A DNA stretch of 16,576 bases from FEN-680 sp036845225 (lineage in GTDB: Bacteria; Actinomycetota; Geothermincolia; Fen-727; Anoxymicrobiaceae): assembly GCA_036845225.1 (NCBI GenBank), contig DAIUEJ010000054.1:1-16576 (forward strand), read 5' to 3'. This document shows, one piece after another, positions 1-7,758 of the stretch; within the stretch, counting starts at the first letter, position 1, and each line of letters begins with the position of its first letter. The notes below the pieces were generated by a model that saw only the letters and a program-made list of their open reading frames with translations, made no database searches and was not told where the DNA came from. A program made the position numbers and the translations under genes.

Positions 1-195
1 TTAATATACTTTCCCTTTCTGAGACTTCTTCTTGTACCGCTTCGCTCTCCTGAAAGAAGTGTCTTTCAGATGGCCGAGGTTGCGGTCCCGGAAAAGCTGT
101 TCCGGTCGATGCTCGAATTCACCGCCTGGGGAGGGCATGCGCGAGGGCGCCGAAAGGCCGGAATCGTGATAGGATGTCGGCATTGGAGGAGGCAT
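1..195 (-). CDS. Doubtful small basic protein
   Basis: I do not recognise this product. From the ATG at 195 the frame gives 64 residues ending at TAA (3-1). The N-terminal third is rich in Pro, Ser and Met, and the C-terminal half is strongly basic, ending in Arg/Lys-rich sequence with a Tyr terminus, which looks like a plausible protein tail. No Shine-Dalgarno sequence precedes the ATG. The same frame stays open much further upstream, but that part lies antisense to the alcohol dehydrogenase and has no protein-like character. A 47-codon ORF on the + strand (70-213) overlaps it and is equally unsupported. The gene would be divergent from the alcohol dehydrogenase operon. It may be real or merely an open frame in high-GC DNA. 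Confidence 0.2.
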   Translation of the reverse strand: MPPPMPTSYHDSGLSAPSRMPSPGGEFEHRPEQLFRDRNLGHLKDTSFRRAKRYKKKSQKGKVY

Positions 196-291
196 GTCGG
201 GAATATCTTTTGAAGCTGCATTCCTCGACGATGTCGAGACGCCCCGAATCTGAGTTACCGAGCGATTTGATGGGTTAAAGGGGGGTCGGTG
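1..291. other. Upstream region of the operon
   Basis: This stretch precedes the first operon gene and should contain its promoter if the operon starts here. I see no convincing -35/-10 pair. It holds a perfect 8-bp inverted repeat with a 4-nt loop (50-57 against 62-69) without a following T-tract, and a strong ribosome binding site, AAAGGGGGG, at 277-285. A CTGAGA string near 19-24 is not part of a TPP riboswitch, since the second conserved block is absent. The scaffold edge prevents seeing what lies further upstream. Confidence 0.4.
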
Positions 292-1311
292 ATGAGAGCA
301 GCAATGTGGAAGAAGAAGAATGTCCTGGAAATCGACGATATCCCCGAGCAGGAAGTCGGGCCCGAGGATGTCAAGATCAAGGTCGAGTACACAGCGATAT
401 GCGGCTCCGACCCGCACATCATCAGCGGTAAGCTGCCGGTCTCGTACCCGCCCAGGATCATGGGCCACGAGATGTCCGGCACGGTGATCGAGTTGGGCGA
501 GGAGGCCAAGACGAAAGGGCTGAAGGTGGGCGACCGGGTCACCGGCAACCCGGTTCGCTACTGCGGGGTCTGCGATTACTGCCGCAACGGCCAGGAGCAC
601 TACTGCCTGAAGCTGGCCGTTTTCTTCCCACCGGGTACCATGGCTGAGTCCGTGGTGTGGCACGAGCAGCAGGTGTTCAAGCTGCCGGACTCAGTTAGCT
701 TTGAGGAGGGCTGCCTGGCCGAGCCGGTCTCGGTCTGCATGCGCGGTATAGACCTCTCGGACATAAGGGAGGGCTCGTCGGTTGCCATCCTCGGGCTGGG
801 CGGGATCGGTCAGATACTCCTCCAGCTCGCGCTGCTGGCCGGCGCGTCGAAAGTAATGGTGGCTGACCCTGTCGAGTCCAAGAGGAACATCGCACTGGAG
901 ATGGGGGCCGACCTGGCTTTCGACCCCCTCAGCGAGGATATGTGGGCCACCACCATGAAGGTGACCGGTAACCGTGGATTCGACACGGTCATCGAAGCTT
1001 CGGGCAACCTGGACTCGGCCAAGTCGGCCATGGACATGGTGGGCAAAGCGGGTACGATGGTCTACTTCGCGGTGTACCCGATGAACTTCGAGCTGCCCAT
1101 AAAACCCTTTGACCTCTACTCTCGCGAGATAACCGTGCGCGGTGTGTTCATGTCACCCTACCTGTTTCCGCGGACCATGGCCATCCTCCCGAAGTTGAAT
1201 CTCAAGCCGCTGATCTCCAGGGTGTTCCCCCTCTCCCAGGTTAAGGACGCCTTCGAGGAGCAGGAAAGGGGACAGGGCATCAAGATACTGGTCAAGAGCA
1301 GCGAGGAGTGA
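292..1311 (+). CDS. Zinc-dependent alcohol dehydrogenase (MDR family)
   Basis: A 339-residue medium-chain dehydrogenase/reductase, the normal length for zinc alcohol, sorbitol or threonine dehydrogenases. Visible features are catalytic-zinc ligands Cys37, His59-Glu60 and Glu144, a structural-zinc cluster Cys91/94/97/105, the nucleotide-binding GLGGIG motif at 168-173, and an acidic residue (Asp192) at the end of the second Rossmann strand that favours NAD over NADP. It should oxidise an alcohol, or reduce a ketone, in the cytosol. The ATG at 292 is preferred over the adjacent GTG at 289 because AAAGGGGGG at 277-285 lies 6 nt before it. It is the first gene of the operon, 6 nt ahead of the transketolase subunit. 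Next to a ketone carboxylase, a secondary-alcohol substrate such as 2-propanol or 2-butanol is a reasonable inference. A polyol or acyloin dehydrogenase is the alternative, given the transketolase genes. Confidence 0.9.
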   Translation: MRAAMWKKKNVLEIDDIPEQEVGPEDVKIKVEYTAICGSDPHIISGKLPVSYPPRIMGHEMSGTVIELGEEAKTKGLKVGDRVTGNPVRYCGVCDYCRNGQEHYCLKLAVFFPPGTMAESVVWHEQQVFKLPDSVSFEEGCLAEPVSVCMRGIDLSDIREGSSVAILGLGGIGQILLQLALLAGASKVMVADPVESKRNIALEMGADLAFDPLSEDMWATTMKVTGNRGFDTVIEASGNLDSAKSAMDMVGKAGTMVYFAVYPMNFELPIKPFDLYSREITVRGVFMSPYLFPRTMAILPKLNLKPLISRVFPLSQVKDAFEEQERGQGIKILVKSSEE

Positions 1312-1317
1312 TGTTAT

Positions 1318-2157
1318 ATGCACCAGGACGCGCTGGAACTCCAGAACAAAGCCGTTGACATCAGGAAGAAGATTATAGAGCTCAGCGCCGTCGCGGGCGG
1401 CGGCCACCTCGGTGGCTCCCTCTCGATGGCCGACGCGCTGGTCGCCCTTTACTACCACGTCCTCAAGTACGACCCGAAAAACCCCGATTGGCCCGAGCGC
1501 GACAGGTTCATCCTGAGCAAAGGCCACGGCGCGCTGGGCCTGTGCCCGGTGCTGTGCGACGCCGGGTATTACGCCGAGGAGATGATGGCCAACTTCAACG
1601 ACCTCGACAGCCCCTTCGGCATGCACCCGGACATGAACAAGATACCCGGGATCGAGATGTCCACCGGCTCGCTGGGGCACGGGCTCTCGGTCGCCGTCGG
1701 CGTGGCCCTTTCCGGCAAGTTGGACAAGGCGGACTGGCGGGTGTTCTGCCTGCTGGGCGACGGGGAGTGCGACGAGGGCATGGTCTGGGAGGCGGCAATG
1801 TCCGCGAGCCACTTCAAGCTGGGGAACCTCACCGCCATCGTCGACCGGAACGGCTATTCCCTGGACGGGCCCACCGAGGAGATAATGGCGCTCGAGCCTT
1901 TCGCCGAGAAGTGGCGCTCGTTCGGCTGGGACTGCTGTGAGGTTGACGGGCACGACATGGACCAGTTGCTAGAGGCCTTCGACAAGGTCGGCGACGCGGG
2001 CGGCGACACCCCGACCTGCATAATCTCCAACACGGTGAAGGGCAAGGGCGTGTCGTTCATGGAGAACGCCAACGAGTGGCACTACGCCGGGTGCGACGAT
2101 GAGCTGACGGCGCAGGCGCTGGAAGAGCTCGAAGCCTGTCGCCCGGAGAGGGGGTGA
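1318..2157 (+). CDS. Transketolase N-terminal subunit (TPP-binding)
   Basis: A 279-residue protein matching the pyrophosphate-binding half of transketolase, encoded separately as in many archaea and anaerobic bacteria. Landmarks are the GGGHLGGS loop around His30, SKGH at 67-70, GSLGHGLS at 117-124, and the thiamine-diphosphate/Mg motif beginning GDGECDEG at 148 and closing with Asn178. The late NTVKGKGVSFMEN stretch (238-250) is also typical. It should pair with the next gene to form the active site and transfer a two-carbon ketol unit between sugars. GAGGAG at 1303-1308 lies 9 nt before the ATG, inside the end of the dehydrogenase gene, so translation is probably coupled. Its place in a ketone-carboxylase operon, rather than with pentose-phosphate genes, leaves open a different acyloin or ketone substrate. 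Confidence 0.93.
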   Translation: MHQDALELQNKAVDIRKKIIELSAVAGGGHLGGSLSMADALVALYYHVLKYDPKNPDWPERDRFILSKGHGALGLCPVLCDAGYYAEEMMANFNDLDSPFGMHPDMNKIPGIEMSTGSLGHGLSVAVGVALSGKLDKADWRVFCLLGDGECDEGMVWEAAMSASHFKLGNLTAIVDRNGYSLDGPTEEIMALEPFAEKWRSFGWDCCEVDGHDMDQLLEAFDKVGDAGGDTPTCIISNTVKGKGVSFMENANEWHYAGCDDELTAQALEELEACRPERG

Positions 2158-2163
2158 TGGGCG

Positions 2164-3129
2164 ATGCCGAAAGGATTCACCTGGACCACGCTGGACGTCG
2201 ACAAGTTCGCCACTCGCGAGATGTATGGCAAGATACTGGCCGAGATCGCCCCGACCGATGACCGCATAGTGGTGCTGACGTCGGACCTGATGATGAGCAA
2301 CAAGACCGGTGACTTCGCCCGCGCGCACCCTGAGAGGTTCTTCAACTTCGGCATCGCGGAACAGAACATGATGGGGGCGGCCGCGGGCTTCGCCATCAGC
2401 GGCAAGATCCCGTTCGCCTCGACGATGGCCGTGTTCGCGTCGCTCCGCTGCGCCGAGCAGCTCCGGACGGACATCGCCTACCCGAACCTCAACGTGCGCA
2501 TCATCTCGACCCACTCCGGCCTCTCCATGGGGAACGGCGGGACGACACACCACTCCACCGAGGATATCGCGATCACCAGGAGCATGGCCAACATGACGGT
2601 CATCGTGCCGGCGGACGCCAACTGCTGCGCGAAGGTGATTGTGGAGTCGCTCGAATACCAGGGCCCCATATACATGCGGCTGGGGCGCGGGGCCGAGCCG
2701 ATCGTCTACAAGGGCGAGTTCGACTTCGAGATCGGCAAGGCCAACACCGTGCGCGAGGGTGGTGACGTCACCGTTATTGCCTGCGGTATATGCGTGATGG
2801 CCGCCATCAAAGCCTCGCGCAAGCTCGAGAAGGAGGGCATCGGTGCGAGGGTCATCGACATGCACACCATCAAGCCGCTCGACACCGAGGCCATCGTCAA
2901 GGCAGCCGATGAGACCGGCAAGATAATCACCATGGAGGAGCACAATATCATCGGCGGTCTCGGAAGCGCGGTAGGCGAGACTATCGCCGAGGCCGGGCTG
3001 GGGGTTAAGTTCAAGAGGCTCGGAATCCCTGACATATACTCCACGATAGGACAGCCGGATGACCTTTACGAGAGGTACGAACTGGACGCGGACGGCATCT
3101 ATAACGCGATCAAGGGACTCTTGCAGTAA
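2164..3129 (+). CDS. Transketolase C-terminal subunit
   Basis: A 321-residue partner of the preceding subunit, containing the pyrimidine-binding domain and the C-terminal transketolase domain. The catalytic glutamate that activates the thiazolium ring is Glu67 in the NFGIAEQNMMGAAAGFA motif. Asp41 in the early TSDL motif and the EEHNIIGGLGSAV stretch starting near residue 258 are also family hallmarks. The ATG at 2164 follows the upstream stop by 6 nt, and a GAGAGGGGG ribosome site overlaps that stop. The length agrees with other split transketolases. Related two-subunit TPP enzymes (DXS or 2-oxoacid dehydrogenase E1 beta) share this fold, but the N-terminal partner is plainly transketolase-like. 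The physiological substrate cannot be read from sequence. Confidence 0.93.
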   Translation: MPKGFTWTTLDVDKFATREMYGKILAEIAPTDDRIVVLTSDLMMSNKTGDFARAHPERFFNFGIAEQNMMGAAAGFAISGKIPFASTMAVFASLRCAEQLRTDIAYPNLNVRIISTHSGLSMGNGGTTHHSTEDIAITRSMANMTVIVPADANCCAKVIVESLEYQGPIYMRLGRGAEPIVYKGEFDFEIGKANTVREGGDVTVIACGICVMAAIKASRKLEKEGIGARVIDMHTIKPLDTEAIVKAADETGKIITMEEHNIIGGLGSAVGETIAEAGLGVKFKRLGIPDIYSTIGQPDDLYERYELDADGIYNAIKGLLQ

Positions 3130-3150
3130 AGCTGAGCAGAGGAGGTAGCA

Positions 3151-3474
3151 ATGGCGGAGCTCGAGGAAGTCTTGACTGTGTTGCTTCAGACCGCAAACGA
3201 CGACCCCAAAAGGCAGGAAGGACTGAGCAAGTGCATGGGGCAGACCATCCAGCTCAAGGTCACTGACGGCGATGACCTGGTCATCGTCGCGGACCAGGGG
3301 AAGCTCTCACTACAGAAGGGCGCAGTCGACGAACCGACCGCCACGGTCCTCGGGGAAGAGCAGAACTTCGTCGACCTCTTCAACCAGGAGCTGGACCCGA
3401 TGGGGGCCGTGATGAGCGGCAAGCTGGTGCTGAAGGGTGACGTGGAGCCCTTCATGGAGCTAGAGCTGTTTTAG
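3151..3474 (+). CDS. Small SCP2-type sterol/lipid-binding protein
   Basis: A 107-residue single-domain protein resembling the SCP2 (sterol carrier protein 2) fold. The pattern is an N-terminal helix, a beta-rich centre (VTDGDDLVIV...GKLSLQKG) with a Thr-Ala-Thr-Val strand, and the characteristic closing DPMGAVMSGKLVLKGDVEP helix-strand segment at about residues 82-100. SCP2 domains bind hydrophobic ligands such as sterols, fatty acyl-CoA or isoprenoids in an internal tunnel and have no catalytic residues. There is no signal peptide, so it is cytosolic. GAGGAGG precedes the ATG at good spacing. It sits 21 nt after the transketolase subunit and 77 nt before the carboxylase beta gene. A substrate-carrier or lipid-presenting role for the operon is inferred from position only. 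Confidence 0.75.
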   Translation: MAELEEVLTVLLQTANDDPKRQEGLSKCMGQTIQLKVTDGDDLVIVADQGKLSLQKGAVDEPTATVLGEEQNFVDLFNQELDPMGAVMSGKLVLKGDVEPFMELELF

Positions 3475-3551
3475 AGTAATAGAATAGACTCACCCGGGGC
3501 GCCGAGAGCGCCCTCGAACTGGTACCTCGAACACGACAGCGGGAGGACGAG
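3475..3551 (+). other. 77-nt intercistronic gap with GC-rich hairpin
   Basis: This is the longest spacing inside the operon. GGGCGC at 3497-3502 pairs perfectly with GCGCCC at 3508-3513 across a 5-nt loop. No T-run follows, so it is not a standard rho-independent terminator, but it could stabilise or process the carboxylase part of the transcript. A strong GGGAGG site at 3541-3546 serves acxA. I found no convincing -35/-10 pair here. Confidence 0.35.
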
Positions 3552-5510
3552 ATGTCATCCGTGCACGCCCCACGAATCCTCGCGATTGACGCAGGCGGGA
3601 CCATGACCGACACGTTCATCATCGACGAGAAAGGTGCGTTCGTCGTCGGCAAGGCGCAGACCACCCCCCAGGACGAGTCCGAGGGGTTCCTCAACTCGTC
3701 GCGCGACGCCCTGGCATACTGGGACACGTCCGTAGACGAGGCGTTCCCCTCTCTGGTTACGGGTATCTACTCGGGCACCTCCATGCTCAACCGCCTGCTC
3801 GAGAGGAAGGGCCGCAAGGTGGGGGTGATCGTGACCAAGGGTGCCGAGGATTACTTCCGCCTGGAGCGCGGCGTCCAGAGCTACCTCGGGTACTCCTACT
3901 CCGACCGACTCCACGTCTGCACCCACCAGCACAACGAGCCCCTGGTGCCCAGGCACCTGATCAGGGGGGTCCCCGAACGGATAGACGTCTTCGGCGACGC
4001 CGCCATCCCCATCGACGAGGAGGCGGCCCGCCGCGCGGTGGAGGAGCTCCTGGACGCTGGCGTCGAGGCCATCTGCGTGAACTTCTTGTTCTCCTACCGC
4101 AACCCCGCCCACGAGCTGCAGGTGAAGGACGTGGCCGCGGAGGTGCTCGCCGAGCGCGGGGTTGACGTGCCAGTAACCATCAGCAGCGACCATTACTCGG
4201 TGCGTGGCGACTTCCCCAGGCTGAACACGCTGGTGGTGGAGGCGTTCGCCGCGGAGCCGTCGAGGGTGCACCTGCGCAGCATCGACGCCCGCGTCAAGGA
4301 GCACGGCGCCCACTTCGACCTGCGGATAATGGCCAGCCACGGGGGCACCATCTCCATCGAGTCCAGGGAGCTCGCCCGCACCCTGGTCTCGGGGCCCATA
4401 GGCGGGGTCATCGGGGCCAAGTGGCTGTGCGACCGCATAGGTATCGAGAACGTCTTCTGCACCGACATCGGCGGGACCAGCTTCGACCTGGCCATAATCA
4501 CGGGCGGCGAGTACGACGTGAAGCCTTACCCCGACATGGCGCGGACGCTCTTTGCCATACCCCTGGTGGAGATGGACTCGGTAGGCGAGGGCACGGGCTC
4601 TTTCGTCCGCATCAACCCGACCTCGGGCCGCATAGAGATAGGCCCCGACTCGGCGGGCTACCGCATTGGCACGTCCTGGCCCGAAGGGAAGATCGACACC
4701 GTGACCATCAACGACTGCGACGTGGTCCTCGGGCTCATAAACCCCGACTACTTCCTGGGGGGCGACATAACCCTCGACCGAGAGGAAGCCCTCAAGAACG
4801 TTCAGGAGCAGGTGGCGGTGCCGCTGGGTATCGACGTCTACCGCGCGGCCAGCGGGGTGGTGGAGCTGTTCGAGGAGGGACTGAAGAACAACGTGCTCTC
4901 GCGCATCATGGGCAAGGGGTACGCGCCCGTAAACTACACCCTGCTGTCCTACGGCGGCGCCGGGCCACTCCACGTGGGAGGCATATCGCAGGGCATGGGG
5001 TTCGAGAGGGTGCTGGTACCCGCCTGGGCCGCGGGCTTCAGCGCCTTCGGCTGCTCCTGCTCCGATTTCGAGTACCGCTTTAACGCCTCCCTGGACCTGC
5101 CCGTGGCCCCCGACATATCCCCCGACGAGAAGGACGGCCTGGTCGAGATGATCAACGGCCAGTGCGCTTTCTTAAGGGAGAAGACAGTCGAGGAGTTCGC
5201 CAAGAGCGGCATCGGNNNNNNNNNNNNNNNNNNNNNNNNNNNNNNNNNNNNNNNNNNNNNNNNNNNNNNNNNNNNNNNNNNNNNNNNNNNNNNNNNNNNN
5301 NNNNNNNNNNNNNNNCAGAGGGACGTCTACTGGCGCGGCGAGTGGATGAAGGCCGACATCTGGGAGATGGACCGCCTGAAGACGGGCAACCGCCTCGAGG
5401 GGCTTTCCATAGTGGAGAGCCCCGCCACAACGCTGGTGGTGCCGCCGGGGTCCTTTGTCTACCTCGACGAGCACCGGATATTCCACCTGGAGTGGAGAGA
5501 GGGGGTGTGA
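3552..5510 (+). CDS. acxA: Acetone carboxylase beta subunit (HyuA-like), interrupted by gap
   Basis: A hydantoinase A/oxoprolinase-family subunit that binds and hydrolyses ATP to activate bicarbonate and ketone in acetone carboxylase. ASKHA-type nucleotide motifs are visible: DAGGTMTD at 13-20, TDIGGTSFD from 304, and SYGGAG at 466-471, followed by the PAWAAGFSAFGC stretch. The frame resumes after the 100-N run with QRDVYWRGEW and ends 3 nt before acxB. Counting 34 unknown residues gives 652, whereas characterised acetone carboxylase beta subunits are about 715, from memory. The true gap is therefore probably nearer 300 bp than 100. The ATG has GGGAGG 5 nt upstream. Order beta-alpha-gamma is that of known acxABC operons. 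Acetophenone carboxylase or hydantoinase are alternatives, but the gamma subunit downstream favours acetone carboxylase. Confidence 0.88.
   Translation: MSSVHAPRILAIDAGGTMTDTFIIDEKGAFVVGKAQTTPQDESEGFLNSSRDALAYWDTSVDEAFPSLVTGIYSGTSMLNRLLERKGRKVGVIVTKGAEDYFRLERGVQSYLGYSYSDRLHVCTHQHNEPLVPRHLIRGVPERIDVFGDAAIPIDEEAARRAVEELLDAGVEAICVNFLFSYRNPAHELQVKDVAAEVLAERGVDVPVTISSDHYSVRGDFPRLNTLVVEAFAAEPSRVHLRSIDARVKEHGAHFDLRIMASHGGTISIESRELARTLVSGPIGGVIGAKWLCDRIGIENVFCTDIGGTSFDLAIITGGEYDVKPYPDMARTLFAIPLVEMDSVGEGTGSFVRINPTSGRIEIGPDSAGYRIGTSWPEGKIDTVTINDCDVVLGLINPDYFLGGDITLDREEALKNVQEQVAVPLGIDVYRAASGVVELFEEGLKNNVLSRIMGKGYAPVNYTLLSYGGAGPLHVGGISQGMGFERVLVPAWAAGFSAFGCSCSDFEYRFNASLDLPVAPDISPDEKDGLVEMINGQCAFLREKTVEEFAKSGIXXXXXXXXXXXXXXXXXXXXXXXXXXXXXXXXXXQRDVYWRGEWMKADIWEMDRLKTGNRLEGLSIVESPATTLVVPPGSFVYLDEHRIFHLEWREGV
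5216..5315. other. Assembly gap inside acxA
   Basis: Exactly 100 N, the usual placeholder for unknown length. The flanks belong to the same gene, and the reading frame happens to be preserved across the run. Confidence 0.99.
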
Positions 5511-5513
5511 GGG

Positions 5514-7757
5514 ATGTCTGACTTTCTGCCAAAGAGCACGGGGCCGCTCGAGGGCGACTACGAGCCGATCGGCTGGGGCGGGTCTTCGGTCAAGGAGATG
5601 CTCGATGAGAGCGAGCGCCTCACCGCCGGGACGGGCTGCTACTGCGGCGTCGAAACGCTGGAGCTCAAGGAGAACGACCCCATCCGCTACGAGAAGATAT
5701 TCTCCAAGCTGCGCGGCGGCCTGGTGAACGCACGCGAGACGGCCATGAACGTCTCCGCCTCCCCCATCGTGCAGGAGATCGGCGAGCTGTGCTTCGCCCT
5801 GTACACCCCCGAGGGGGACTCGGTGGCGATCTCCACGGGCATCATCGTGCACGTCCACACCATGAGCGACGCGCTCAAGTTCATGATCCGCAACGACTAC
5901 GAACTCAACCCCCGCATCCGCCAGGGGGACCTCTTCTCCAACAACATCCCGAAGATAGGCGACGTCCACAACGCCGACGTCCAGACTTTTGTCCCCATCT
6001 TCTGGGAGGGGGAACTGGTCGGCTGGGCGGGCGGCGTGACCCACGTAACAGACATCGGCGCCTCGACCCCGGGGAACGTCCCCGTCGGCCCCATCACCAG
6101 CTACGAGGACGGCCTCGACCTGACCGCGAATAAGATCGGCGAGTGCGACATCGTCTTCCGGGACCACGAGATTCGGTGCGAGCAGGGGGTGCGCACCCCC
6201 ATGTTCTGGAAGCTGGACGAGCGGTGCCGCATCGCGGGGTGCCACATGATCCGCGACGCCGTCGAACGCACCATCCGCGAGGAGGGCATAGGCACCTACA
6301 AGCAGTTCATCCGCGAGGCCATCGAGGAAGGCAGACGGACCTTCATCGAGAGGGTGAAGGAGCTGCTCATCCCTGGCAAGTACTTCGCGCCGACATTCAA
6401 CATGCTGCTCTTCGAGGGCGAGAGGGGGCTGCCCGAGTACGCCGCGGTGGACACCATGTCCCATGCGCCCGTGGAGATGGTCATAGGGGCGGGGGGCGAG
6501 TTCCACATTTCCTTCGACGGGGCCAACCGCTGGGGTTACCACTCGTTCAACTGCCCCCCGTCCGCGATGCAGGGCGCCATCTGGGTGCTGCTGACCCAGA
6601 CCCTCATCCCCAACGACAAGGTCAACGACGGCGCCTACTTCGCCACCTCCAGCGACTTCCCCCCGTACACCATCGCCAACGCCACCGCCAAGGAGGCGTC
6701 GACGGGTGCCGCGTGGGGTTACCTGATCCCCGCCTTCACGGGCCTCATCCGCAACATCTCGCGGGGGGTATTCTCCCGAGGGTACGTGGAGGAGGTACTC
6801 TCCAGCTACGCCATGACCATGAACGCCCTGCAGGGCGGCGGCAAGGACCAGTACGGCAACGAGACGGGGCTGCTCTCCTTCGAGCTCTCCTGCGTGGGGG
6901 GCGGAGCACGCGGGGTGTGCGACGGGCTCGACTACGGGGCGGCCATGTGGAACCCCGAGGGCGACATGGGCGACATGGAGGTCTGGGAGCTCATAATGCC
7001 ACTGTTGTACCTGGGAAGGGGCGTGAAGCCCAGCACCGCGGGGATGGGCAAGTACCGCGGTGGGAGCGGCTTCCAATCCCTGTACGCCATATGGAAGACC
7101 TTGGACCTGGTAATGCAGAACGCGGGGGACTCGGGCTGCTTCCCCTCGCCCGGCATCTTCGGCGGCTACCCGTCCGCATCCGGGTACCGCCACAACGTCC
7201 TGGGCACCGACCTGTTGGAGCGGTTCAGGAAGATGGAGCCGTACCCCACGCGGGAGGATGACCCCGTCGACTCCGAGATCTCCGCCCTGTGCGGGGGCGA
7301 GCACCTCTTCGACCGCAGGGCGATGAACTACCCGTACAGGATGGTGCACGGGGACATCTACTACTCCTGGTACCGCGGCGGCGGAGGCCTGGGGGACCCG
7401 CTCGAGCGCGAGCCCGTCTCCATCGAGGCCGACCTGAACGGCAACTTCCTGCTGCCCCGCTACGCCGACAGTGTCTACGGGGCCGTGGCCAGCCGTGACG
7501 AGGACGGCTTCTGGCACGTAGACAAAGAAGCCACGATGAAGCGGCGCGAGGAGATGAGGGCAACGAGGGTGCAGCGGGCTATCCCCGTTTCCGAATACCT
7601 CGAGCTGGAGAAGCAGAAGGTCCTGGAAGGCGACCTTTCCAAGGAGACCAGGCGGATGTACAACGAGTCCCTGGAGCTCTCCGTCGGCTGGAGGGAGTGG
7701 TTCCTCTCCTTCTGGGACCTGCCGGGCGACTTCCACTTCAGCGAGGGAGGTGAGTAG
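5514..7757 (+). CDS. acxB: Acetone carboxylase alpha subunit (HyuB-like)
   Basis: A 747-residue hydantoinase B-family subunit that carries the carboxylation site of acetone carboxylase (acetone plus bicarbonate plus ATP gives acetoacetate plus AMP and phosphates). His152, Asp155 (within GDVHNADVQTF) and His177 (GGVTHVTD) reproduce the spacing of the manganese ligands that I recall for the Xanthobacter enzyme (His150, Asp153, His175). Other family marks are the HVHTMSDALKF segment near 113, RYGG-like SAMQGAIW near 355, and the glycine-rich FLLPRYADSVYGAV region near the C-terminus. The ATG follows the acxA stop by 3 nt with a GAGAGGGGG ribosome site. The gene is full length and ends 1 nt before the chosen acxC start. 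Substrate range, for example butanone or an aromatic ketone, is not determinable. Confidence 0.93.
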   Translation: MSDFLPKSTGPLEGDYEPIGWGGSSVKEMLDESERLTAGTGCYCGVETLELKENDPIRYEKIFSKLRGGLVNARETAMNVSASPIVQEIGELCFALYTPEGDSVAISTGIIVHVHTMSDALKFMIRNDYELNPRIRQGDLFSNNIPKIGDVHNADVQTFVPIFWEGELVGWAGGVTHVTDIGASTPGNVPVGPITSYEDGLDLTANKIGECDIVFRDHEIRCEQGVRTPMFWKLDERCRIAGCHMIRDAVERTIREEGIGTYKQFIREAIEEGRRTFIERVKELLIPGKYFAPTFNMLLFEGERGLPEYAAVDTMSHAPVEMVIGAGGEFHISFDGANRWGYHSFNCPPSAMQGAIWVLLTQTLIPNDKVNDGAYFATSSDFPPYTIANATAKEASTGAAWGYLIPAFTGLIRNISRGVFSRGYVEEVLSSYAMTMNALQGGGKDQYGNETGLLSFELSCVGGGARGVCDGLDYGAAMWNPEGDMGDMEVWELIMPLLYLGRGVKPSTAGMGKYRGGSGFQSLYAIWKTLDLVMQNAGDSGCFPSPGIFGGYPSASGYRHNVLGTDLLERFRKMEPYPTREDDPVDSEISALCGGEHLFDRRAMNYPYRMVHGDIYYSWYRGGGGLGDPLEREPVSIEADLNGNFLLPRYADSVYGAVASRDEDGFWHVDKEATMKRREEMRATRVQRAIPVSEYLELEKQKVLEGDLSKETRRMYNESLELSVGWREWFLSFWDLPGDFHFSEGGE
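7743..7750 (+). promoter_or_regulatory. Ribosome binding site deciding the acxC start
   Basis: GAGGGAGG lies 8 nt before the ATG at 7759 and overlaps the GTG at 7750, so it selects the ATG. Initiation there almost abuts the acxB stop at 7755-7757, which suggests translational coupling. Confidence 0.7.
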
Positions 7758-7758
7758 G

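Noticed and set aside
19..24. CTGAGA resembling the THI box of a TPP riboswitch, tempting because of the transketolase genes
   Set aside because: The other conserved THI elements are missing and the position and surrounding structure do not fit.
196..663. Long upstream extension of the - strand frame at the window start
   Set aside because: This part is antisense to the alcohol dehydrogenase and has no protein-like features; at most the last 64 codons could be real.
3555..4973. A 472-codon open frame opposite acxA
   Set aside because: Antisense to a gene with clear ATPase motifs; its translation has no recognisable domain.
6143..7261. A 372-codon + strand frame inside acxB
   Set aside because: Out-of-frame reading of acxB with Arg/Gly/His-rich low-complexity sequence.
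5172..7736. An 854-codon open frame on the - strand opposite acxA/acxB
   Set aside because: It mirrors two well-supported genes, has low-complexity His/Val/Gly/Ala-rich translation, runs through the N gap, and results from high GC at third positions.
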